Assembly (NCBI GenBank): GCA_964552395.1
Contig: CAZKGM010000010.1
Location: forward strand, 33,187-97,186
Direction of reading: 5' to 3'
DNA from: JAJDNH01 sp964552395
GTDB taxonomy: Bacteria; Acidobacteriota; Thermoanaerobaculia; Thermoanaerobaculales; Sulfomarinibacteraceae
DNA length: 64,000 nucleotides
Shown: positions 58,386-64,000 of the stretch, in pieces
Position numbering within the stretch: position 1 is the first letter of the stretch
Layout: every line of letters starts with the position of its first letter
Notes under the pieces: generated by a model
Database searches by the model: none
What the model was told of the DNA's origin: nothing
The model's input: the letters and a program-made list of their open reading frames with translations, nothing else
Position numbers and translations under genes: made by a program

Positions 58386-59678
58386 ATGAGCGTTCCACTC
58401 AAGGTTCCCGAGGTCGGCGAGTCGGTCCGCGAGGGCTTCCTCACCGAGTGGCTCAGAAGCGACGGCGATGTGGTCGCGGCCGACGAGCCGCTGTACGTGC
58501 TGGAAACCGACAAGGTGACGATGACGATCAACGCCGACGTCGGCGGCAGACTGACCATCAAGGTCCCGGCCGGCGAGGAGGTCGAGGTCGGCCAGGCGGT
58601 GGCCGAGATCGACGACAGTGTCGAGGCCCCGGCCACGCCCCCCGCTCCCGAGCCCGAGGCGGCCGCCCCGGAGCAACCGGAGACAGCCGCAGAACAGCCC
58701 ACGCCGCCGGCCGCACCCGAGGCCCGCACACCGAAACCGGCGCAGTCGTCCGCAACGGCCGGTTCGGTCGCCGATCTCAGCCCCGCGGTGCGGCGCCTGG
58801 TACTGGAGCACGATCTTGACCCGGGCGTGATCAGCGGCAGCGGCCGCGGCGGCCGGCTCACCAAGGAGGACGTGCTGCGCTACCTGGACGAGCGCCCGCG
58901 GGAGGCGCCCGCCGCTAGCCCCGCGCCCCGGCCCGCACCTGCGGCGCCCCCGGCCGTGCCGGCAGCGTCCGGCGAGCGCCAGACGCGTCGCCGCATGAGC
59001 CCGCTGCGTCAGCGCCTGGCCCAGCGGCTGGTCGAAGCCCAGCAGACGGCGGCCATGCTGACGACCTTCAACGAGGTCGACATGAGCCGCGTCATCGCCC
59101 TGCGCAAGCAGTGGCGGGAGCGGTTCCGGGAGCGCCACGGCGTCGACCTCGGCTTCATGTCGTTCTTCGTCAAGGCTACGGTCAATGCGCTCGCCTTCGT
59201 ACCCGCCGTGAACGCTTTCCTGGACGGCGACGAGATCGTCGACAACCACTACTACGACATCGGGGTCGCCGTCTCCACCGAGCGCGGCCTGGTGGTCCCG
59301 GTCATCCGGGACGCGGACCGCCTGACGTTCGCCGGGGTCGAGAGCGCCATCGCCGAGCTGGCGGAGAAGGCGCGCACCGGCAAGCTGACGCTGGAGAACC
59401 TCAACGGCGGCGTCTTCACGGTCTCCAACGGCGGCATCTTCGGCTCGATGCTGTCAACCCCGATCCTCAACCCGCCGCAGAGCGCGATCCTGGGCATGCA
59501 CGCGATCAAGAAGCGCCCGGTGGTAGTGGGCGAGGACGACCGCGTCGAGGTCCGTCCCATGATGTACCTGGCCCTGTCCTACGACCACCGCTTGGTCGAC
59601 GGGCGCGAGGCGGTGACGTTCCTGAAGCGGATCGTCGAGTGTCTCGAGGACCCGGAGCGGCTGCTGCTGGAGGTGTGA
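58386..59678 (+). CDS. sucB: dihydrolipoamide succinyltransferase (E2 of 2-oxoglutarate dehydrogenase)
   Basis: A 430-residue E2. The lipoyl domain (1-80) has the lipoylated Lys in ETDKVTMTI. An Ala/Pro/Glu linker leads to a peripheral-subunit-binding domain at about 125-165 (LSPAVRRLVLEHDLDPGVIS), a second linker, and the acyltransferase core from 200. The catalytic HxxxDG is in SYDHRLVDGREAV, and FTVSNGGIFGSMLSTPILNP is diagnostic. A single lipoyl domain is normal for SucB. ATG 58386 follows GAGGAG. It is followed one base later by lpd. Confidence 0.97.
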   Translation: MSVPLKVPEVGESVREGFLTEWLRSDGDVVAADEPLYVLETDKVTMTINADVGGRLTIKVPAGEEVEVGQAVAEIDDSVEAPATPPAPEPEAAAPEQPETAAEQPTPPAAPEARTPKPAQSSATAGSVADLSPAVRRLVLEHDLDPGVISGSGRGGRLTKEDVLRYLDERPREAPAASPAPRPAPAAPPAVPAASGERQTRRRMSPLRQRLAQRLVEAQQTAAMLTTFNEVDMSRVIALRKQWRERFRERHGVDLGFMSFFVKATVNALAFVPAVNAFLDGDEIVDNHYYDIGVAVSTERGLVVPVIRDADRLTFAGVESAIAELAEKARTGKLTLENLNGGVFTVSNGGIFGSMLSTPILNPPQSAILGMHAIKKRPVVVGEDDRVEVRPMMYLALSYDHRLVDGREAVTFLKRIVECLEDPERLLLEV

Positions 59679-59679
59679 G

Positions 59680-61071
59680 ATGGCGGACTACGACCTGGTG
59701 GTGATCGGTGGCGGGCCCGGCGGCTACGTGGCCGCCATCCGCGCCGCCCAGCTCGGGCTGCGTACCGCGCTGATCGACGACAACCCGGTCCTGGGCGGCA
59801 CCTGCCTGCGGGTCGGCTGCATCCCATCGAAGGCGCTGCTCGAGTCCAGCGAGCTGTACTGGCAGGCCGGCCACGGGTTCGGCGACCACGGCATCGGCGT
59901 CGGTGGGCTCGAGCTCGACCTCGAACGCATGATGGCCCGCAAGGACGCGATCGTGGAGCAGCTCACCGGCGGCATCGGCATGCTGATGAAGAAGAACAAG
60001 GTCGAGGTCATCGCCGGCCGCGGGCGCCTGCTCGGTACAGGAAAGGTGGAGGTCACGGGGACGGACGGCAGTCGCGAGCTGAGCGCCGGCCACGTGATCC
60101 TGGCCATGGGCAGCGTGCCGGTCGAGCTGCCGAACCTGCCGTTCGACGGCCGTCGGGTGATCTCTTCGACCGAGGCGCTCGAGCTCGACAAGGTGCCGAA
60201 GCGCCTGCTGGTGGTCGGCGCAGGCGCCATCGGCCTGGAGATGGGCAGCGTGTGGGCGCGCCTGGGCGCCGAGGTCACGGTGGTCGAGCTGCTGCCGCAG
60301 ATCGTGCCGTTCGCCGACCGCCAGCTGGCACAGGCGCTGCAGCGCGAGCTCGAAGGCCAGGGGCTCGCCTTCAAGCTCTCCAGCAGGGTCACGGGCGCCA
60401 AGGTCACGTCGCGCACCGTTACTGTGACCGTTCAAAGCGAGGACGGCAGCGAAACCCTGAAGGCGGACCGCGTGCTGGTCGCCGTCGGCCGCCGTCCGAA
60501 CACCCGCGGCCAGGGCCTGGAGGAGGCCGGTGTCGAGCTCGATGAGCGCGGCTTCGTCCGCGTCGACTCCTACCGCACGAGCGTCGACGACGTGTGGGCG
60601 ATCGGCGACCTGGCGCCCGGGCCGATGCTTGCCCACAAGGCCTCGGAGGAAGGCGTGGCGGTCGCCGAGCGCATCGCCGGTCAGCCCGGGGCGTTCGATG
60701 CCTCCACCGTGCCCAACGTCGTCTACACCTCGCCCGAGCTGGCGACCGTCGGCCGCACCGAGGAGGAGCTGAAGCAGGCGGAGATCCCCTACCGGACGGG
60801 TCGCTTCCACTTCCGGGCCAACGGCCGCGCCAAGGCGCTGGGCGAAGAGGCCGGAATGGTCAAGGTGCTGGCCCACCGCGACACCGATCGCATCCTCGGC
60901 GTACACATGCTCGGCCCGCGGGTCTCCGAGCTGATCGCAGAAGCCGTGGTGGCGATGGAGTTCGCGGCCTCGTCGGAGGACCTGGCGCGTATCATCCACG
61001 CCCACCCGACGCTGTCCGAGGTTGTGCACGAGGCGGCGCTGGCTGTCGACCGCCGCGCGATCCACAGCTAG
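59680..61071 (+). CDS. lpdA: dihydrolipoamide dehydrogenase (E3)
   Basis: A 463-residue flavoprotein that re-oxidises the dihydrolipoyl arm of E2 with NAD. FAD-binding DLVVIGGGPGGYVAAIRAAQ opens it; the redox disulfide is in GGTCLRVGCIPSKALLES; the NAD domain has LVVGAGAIGLEMGSVWARLG; GDLAPGPMLAHKASEEG is the second FAD contact; and the catalytic His-Glu pair is in HAHPTLSEVVHEA. The start at 59680 follows the sucB stop by one base with AGGTG upstream. It completes a sucA-sucB-lpd operon. Confidence 0.97.
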   Translation: MADYDLVVIGGGPGGYVAAIRAAQLGLRTALIDDNPVLGGTCLRVGCIPSKALLESSELYWQAGHGFGDHGIGVGGLELDLERMMARKDAIVEQLTGGIGMLMKKNKVEVIAGRGRLLGTGKVEVTGTDGSRELSAGHVILAMGSVPVELPNLPFDGRRVISSTEALELDKVPKRLLVVGAGAIGLEMGSVWARLGAEVTVVELLPQIVPFADRQLAQALQRELEGQGLAFKLSSRVTGAKVTSRTVTVTVQSEDGSETLKADRVLVAVGRRPNTRGQGLEEAGVELDERGFVRVDSYRTSVDDVWAIGDLAPGPMLAHKASEEGVAVAERIAGQPGAFDASTVPNVVYTSPELATVGRTEEELKQAEIPYRTGRFHFRANGRAKALGEEAGMVKVLAHRDTDRILGVHMLGPRVSELIAEAVVAMEFAASSEDLARIIHAHPTLSEVVHEAALAVDRRAIHS

Positions 61072-61100
61072 TCAGGACCCCGCGGGCAGAGGCTCACAGG

Positions 61101-61160
61101 GTGAAGCCCCGGCGGCGGTCTGGGTGCTCGCGCACCCAGCCGTCTCGCGTTTCCGACAGG
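61101..61160 (+). repeat. structured dispersed repeat, copy B
   Basis: TGAAGCCCCGGCGGC is followed by a perfect hairpin: CTGGGTGC (61120-61127), loop TCGC, GCACCCAG (61132-61139). Then comes CCGTCTCGCGTTTCCGAC. Flanks match copy C at 63831 and, less closely, copy A at 41058; the stem bases differ among the three although pairing is kept. Confidence 0.6.
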
Positions 61161-61394
61161 GCGCGTTCGGTGGCACGTGCCATGCTTCGAGGTTTCCTGA
61201 AGAGCCGTCTCCGCACCGGCAGGTTGGCTGGAAACCTCGAGCGTGGCAATGCGCGGGAAGAGCGCTCGCCCGTGTGGTTCCAGCATCGAGGGAGGCGCCT
61301 CGTCGCCTGCCCGGAGCGGGCCTCGAAGTCGGTTCAGGGGCCGAGCCCGTTGTCCGCTTCGAGGCAGGTGACGACGGGCGTCTGCGAAGCAGTC

Positions 61395-61446
61395 GTCCGG
61401 GCGCCGGAGGTACAGAACAGACTCCCCAGCACCGCCTCGGAGGACG
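61395..61446 (+). repeat. 52-base direct repeat, left copy
   Basis: Matches 63642-63693 at 46 of 52 positions by hand alignment; the best conserved core is CCCCAGCACCGCC followed by CGGAGGACG. No coding frame is conserved between the two copies. Confidence 0.7.
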
Positions 61447-61756
61447 CGGCAGGCGCGCGGCCCAGAGAATGGTCCGTTCAAACGGGCGTGCCGGGCGCGG
61501 CATCTTCCCAGGAGCGCGACGACGAGCCGCCACCGATGGCAGGGTAATGCCGACGCCGGGCTCCCTCGGCCCTTGGCGCTGGGAGCATCGGCCCCACGAT
61601 TGAGCGAGGCGGCCGGGCGCCCCTGCGACCGGACGGCCGCCGGAGCCGCGGCAATCCACTCGACGGCCACCCGGTAGGCTGAGGTTCAGAGGTTCCTGTC
61701 CGTGCCCGTCTGTGCCCTCTGAGCCTCCGTGGTTCTCTGCTCCGACCCGCCGGCGT

Positions 61757-61816
61757 TCATGAGCTGGAACGGCCACTCATCAGCTACAGCCGGTTTTCAT
61801 GAGATGGAACGGCCGT
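61757..61816 (+). repeat. array of three 20-bp units (left arm of an inverted pair)
   Basis: Three units of exactly 20 bases start with TCAT at 61757, 61777 and 61797. The first and third read TCATGAGCTGGAACGGCCAC and TCATGAGATGGAACGGCCGT; the middle one is a diverged TCATCAGCTACAGCCGGTTT. An inverted counterpart lies at 63541-63600. No spacers separate the units. Confidence 0.8.
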
Positions 61817-62045
61817 TCACGGGGACGGGTGGGGTCGACCGTGCTCCCGGGGTGCCTCGCCGACTGCTGCGACACTTCAAGCCGGGTACCGGAGCTGCTC
61901 AAACCGTCCGAGTCAGGGGTAGCAGCTAGCCGTGCCGATCCGCGAACGAAACCGTGGTGGGGTACGGGAGTCGAGGGAGTCCATTCTCGCAGGCTCGCGT
62001 CTTGCCAACAGTGTGCGGCTGTCTGGCGCGAACCGCACCCGCGGT

Positions 62046-62077
62046 GCCGCTGGAGCTTCCAAGGAGGCTCCAGCGGC
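62046..62077 (-). terminator. strong hairpin after the 155-residue membrane protein gene
   Basis: CCGCTGGAGC (62047-62056) pairs perfectly with GCTCCAGCGG (62067-62076) around a 10-base loop, extended one more pair by G62046-C62077. It begins 12 bases after the stop of the minus-strand gene. There is no U-tract, so it is either a weak terminator or another structured element of this region. Confidence 0.5.
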
Positions 62078-62088
62078 CGCACGGCTGC

Positions 62089-62556
62089 TCATCCCTCTGC
62101 GTTGCTTCGCGGGTACCTCTTCATGATTGCGCGGGAAGCGGCGTACACCAGCAGGAACGTCGCCGCGGCGAGGTACGGACCGGGCGCGCCCGCGCTCCAC
62201 CAGAAGGCACTGGACTGAGGTTTCACTGGCACCTGCCAGTAGAAAAACGAGGCCAACGCAATACAGCCGGCGCCGATAGCGAGCGAGCTCCGGATTTGAC
62301 GCTTGTCCGGCACGGCCAGAGCTGCGAACACGAGCGATGCAGGAATGTAGAGTGATACGTTCACCGACGCCGACATACGGAGGTGCCAGGGACCGAGTAC
62401 AAGAAGCGCACCTACGGCGGTACCGGCGAGAATCAGGGCTGCTGCTTTCGAGTATGACCCCTTCCAGCTTTCGCGGCGTCGTCTACCCTTCGCCCGCAGA
62501 GCGAGCGCAAGCAGCAGGAAGCTACCCAGAAACAGTAGCCAAAGACCTGTTTTCAA
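62089..62556 (-). CDS. small integral membrane protein of unknown function
   Basis: A 155-residue protein with four or five hydrophobic helices (LWLLFLGSFLLLALALR, AAALILAGTAVGALLVLG, IPASLVFAALAV, LAIGAGCIALASFFYW, YLAAATFLLVYAASRA). No family is recognised. The start is TTG 62556, preceded by the strong site GAGGAGG with four or five bases of spacing. Base composition is visibly less GC-rich than in the neighbouring operons. Together with the next gene it lies between the inverted 20-bp arrays, which suggests acquired DNA. Confidence 0.65.
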   Translation of the reverse strand: MKTGLWLLFLGSFLLLALALRAKGRRRRESWKGSYSKAAALILAGTAVGALLVLGPWHLRMSASVNVSLYIPASLVFAALAVPDKRQIRSSLAIGAGCIALASFFYWQVPVKPQSSAFWWSAGAPGPYLAAATFLLVYAASRAIMKRYPRSNAEG

Positions 62557-62592
62557 TGGTCCTCCTCTGAAACGTATGCTACGCCTATGCCC

Positions 62593-63324
62593 TTATCCGA
62601 AGGTGGCACACACAAACAGCTCGTTCACGTAGGCGTTGGTCACGGCGTAGTAGTCGAACGTAGCGAACTTGTCGCACCGTATCACGTCACCTAGGTTACA
62701 CGCGGCGAGATCGCCAGCCGCGATTGAGACATCCAACAATGTCGCAGCAGTGGCCGTATTGCAGCGCGTCCCAGCCCACATGAAAGGCCCGGGATTACCG
62801 CTGCTAGCCTGCTCTTCGATGCCCTCCGTCTCTAGGAAGTTGCTGTAGTCGCTCCATAGTTGGGGTGATGTGCCGAACACAGCGGTACCTGCCGCACGGG
62901 CGTCCCCCTCGCTACCGATGAGAGAACCGTCGTCAAGAGAGTAGACGGCAGAGTAACCGGGGCCTGTATTGGGGCTGACTGTCACTGTCCCCGTGTTCTC
63001 GTCAGCATTATACTGCGTTGTGACCTCACCCCCGGGGACCATAAGGGTGCCGAGATTGTTTGTGCCATACTGCTCGTCCCAGACGAGAGTTGCCCCGCCA
63101 GGTGTTGTGGCGGAGGTGAACGTGGCGGTCTTGCGAAGAACATTGTTTTGGGCGTCTGTACGCTGCACAATGGTCAGGGTCCCATAGGCGTCCTGACCCG
63201 AGTAGATGACAGTCGCCTGTGGCGGTTGCTGACACGGGGCCGGAGCTGCCCATGCCAGGATCACCAATAGCGTAGCCCCAGCCGGGACGTACCTCAACCA
63301 GCCGCCCTTAGCATGTCGCTTCAT
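62593..63324 (-). CDS. secreted protein of unknown function
   Basis: A 243-residue exported protein. The basic start MKRHAKGGWLRYVPAG precedes a hydrophobic signal (ATLLVILAWAAPA) ending near CQQPP. The first part of the mature protein is Thr/Gly-rich and beta-like (GTLTIVQRTDAQNNVLRKTA, TVTVSPNTGPGYSAVYSL). The second part contains four Cys (RCNTA, ACNLG, RCDKF, VCATFG) that could form two disulfides. I recognise no family. ATG 63324 is preceded by GAGGAGGG; the longer frame upstream is not protein-like. GC content is lower than in most of the window, as in the adjacent membrane protein gene. Confidence 0.7.
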   Translation of the reverse strand: MKRHAKGGWLRYVPAGATLLVILAWAAPAPCQQPPQATVIYSGQDAYGTLTIVQRTDAQNNVLRKTATFTSATTPGGATLVWDEQYGTNNLGTLMVPGGEVTTQYNADENTGTVTVSPNTGPGYSAVYSLDDGSLIGSEGDARAAGTAVFGTSPQLWSDYSNFLETEGIEEQASSGNPGPFMWAGTRCNTATAATLLDVSIAAGDLAACNLGDVIRCDKFATFDYYAVTNAYVNELFVCATFG

Positions 63325-63540
63325 TGGTCTTTCCCTCCTCTTGGTTAATCGGTTTTCTGCGGTCCCAATGGGCAATATATGGCATGATCGAACACTTGTC
63401 AAGATGTTGACCAGTTGCGTGCCACATGCTTGGCAGGCTTCCATGCTTCGTGGTTTGGCCCGGTGCATCTTCGGTCCCAGGTTCGATGAAGGCGAGCCGT
63501 CTGGTGGGTCCGGTGCCGCTGACGCCTCGCTTCCGCATGA

Positions 63541-63600
63541 GCGGCCGTTTCAGCTCACGAAGGCCGGCTGCAGCTCATGGGTGGCCGTTGTAGCTCATGA
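63541..63600 (-). repeat. array of three 20-bp units (right arm of an inverted pair)
   Basis: On the minus strand, from 63600 downward, the units read TCATGAGCTACAACGGCCAC, CCATGAGCTGCAGCCGGCCT and TCGTGAGCTGAAACGGCCGC. They align unit by unit with 61757-61816 in opposite orientation, and the match extends outward through CGGCGT on both sides. Confidence 0.8.
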
Positions 63601-63641
63601 ACGCCGTGGGTGTGGGTTCCGCGGTGGTTTTGGGGGCGGCT

Positions 63642-63693
63642 GTCCGGGCGCAGGGGATACAGAAGAGATTCCCCAGCACCGCCCCGGAGGACG
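63642..63693 (+). repeat. 52-base direct repeat, right copy
   Basis: Same orientation as 61395-61446 with six mismatches. It lies just outside the right 20-bp array, as the left copy lies outside the left array. Confidence 0.7.
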
Positions 63694-63830
63694 TTGCTCC
63701 TGACGGCGCGCGGAACCTCTGCCAGCGCACCGGGGAGTCCTTGTCCGGGGCTCCGGCGGCCGCGCGGGTGCGCGCTCCGGATCTGCTCAGATGTGGGTTC
63801 CCGTCATGCGGCGGCCTGGGGGCGATTCTC

Positions 63831-63940
63831 TGAAGCCCCGGCGGCCGCGCGGTCACGGGGTGGCCGCACGCCTCGCGTTTCCGGCGGTCGCGAGGCCCCG
63901 AGATGGGTCGGGGACCTCGCGGCAACCGCCGGAAGCCGCT
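63831..63940 (+). repeat. structured dispersed repeat, copy C, with additional hairpins
   Basis: TGAAGCCCCGGCGGCC leads to a stem GCGGTCAC (63850-63857) with GTGGCCGC (63861-63868), eight pairs including one G-T. A second perfect stem follows: GCCTCGCG (63871-63878) with CGCGAGGC (63890-63897) around TTTCCGGCGGT. The loop and right arm recur inverted at 63917-63940 (CCTCGCGGC then AACCGCCGGAAG), so a larger fold is possible. Confidence 0.6.
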
Positions 63941-64000
63941 CGGGCCGCCTCTCACGTCGCTGAGGCATCTTCTCCGATCGCCAAGGGCCGAGGTTGCCTC

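Larger units (their letters stand above)
61072..62045. other. repeat-rich non-coding region
   Basis: About 970 bases after lpd hold no gene that I can support, although long open frames occur on both strands because of the high GC. Contents, left to right: structured repeat copy B (61101-61160), a 52-base element (61395-61446) with a diverged second copy at 63642, a CCGTGGTTCT-type piece near 61729, and three 20-bp units at 61757-61816. Confidence 0.6.
63325..64000. other. repeat-rich non-coding right end
   Basis: About 670 bases with no supported gene. The first 100 bases upstream of the secreted protein gene are comparatively AT-rich and probably hold its promoter. The rest holds the right inverted 20-bp array (63541-63600), the right 52-base copy (63642-63693), structured repeat copy C and a further inverted pair near 63880-63940. 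Confidence 0.55.

Noticed and set aside
61068..61776. Overlapping open frames of 150-320 residues on both strands after lpd
   Set aside because: They have no ribosome sites and no motifs, and they pass through the hairpin and 52-base repeats; high GC alone explains their length.
61757..63600. The 20-bp units as a CRISPR array
   Set aside because: Units are contiguous without spacers, occur as only three per array, are imperfect, and no cas gene is present.
1..64000. tRNA or rRNA genes
   Set aside because: I looked for T-loop consensus (GTTCGAATC-type) with a matching acceptor stem and for rRNA core sequences on both strands and found none.

Overview
This is a high-GC window with densely packed genes and no tRNA, rRNA or CRISPR array that I can find. 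Several traits recur: serine/threonine kinases fused to TolB or TPR domains, an ECF sigma factor overlapping a TPR kinase, GTG and TTG starts with 4-base stop/start overlaps, decayed gene relics between intact genes, and a repeat of the 'taatccgtgg' type between genes. Together these suggest a soil or sediment bacterium, most plausibly Acidobacteriota. That placement is inference from gene content, because no phylogenetic marker is present.

Layout. 1-2577: furA-katG peroxide-defence operon (katG runs off the left edge) with a likely leaderless promoter and an alcohol dehydrogenase relic behind it. 2641-9110: a TolB/TPR kinase, a membrane diguanylate cyclase, a lysine aminomutase relic, an RRM protein with a clear terminator, and a DEAD-box RNA helicase. 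9159-26467: a surface-glycan locus. It holds a sulfotransferase, a polytopic glycosyltransferase, two GT4 enzymes and one GT2 enzyme, a cobalamin-type radical SAM protein, a SPASM-like radical SAM protein, a polysaccharide pyruvyl transferase, a CapK-like adenylate ligase, a ThiH/HydG-like radical SAM enzyme, a flippase and an alkaline-phosphatase-fold transferase, plus two pseudogenes. Most of its genes overlap by four bases, so they are probably co-translated.

26943-32592: a nitrilase; a DUF5320/NifX-like/DUF134 metal-handling trio; and a second peroxide module (PerR-like regulator, rubrerythrin, CCG-domain Fe-S oxidoreductase, DUF3501). 32699-38519: secreted proteins of unknown role, a small lipoprotein, and an ECF sigma/TPR-kinase pair. 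38867-46928: aminotransferase, UPF0173 hydrolase, transglutaminase-like secreted protein, a three-gene sigma/anti-sigma/membrane-protein operon, and the start of a TauE-DUF1634 pair. 46925-53313: TauE exporter, a BlaI/M56 regulatory pair behind tandem 14-bp operators, a TonB-like lipoprotein, an MFS transporter and small proteins. 53560-61071: GST, small conserved proteins and the complete 2-oxoglutarate dehydrogenase operon (sucA-sucB-lpd).

61072-64000 is different. It is mostly non-coding and repeat-rich, with only two genes, both of visibly lower GC. An inverted pair of three-unit 20-bp repeat arrays flanks those two genes. A structured repeat with a stem that differs in sequence between copies occurs here twice and once more near 41.1 kb. 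This region and the radical-SAM-rich glycan locus are the best candidates for undescribed biology.
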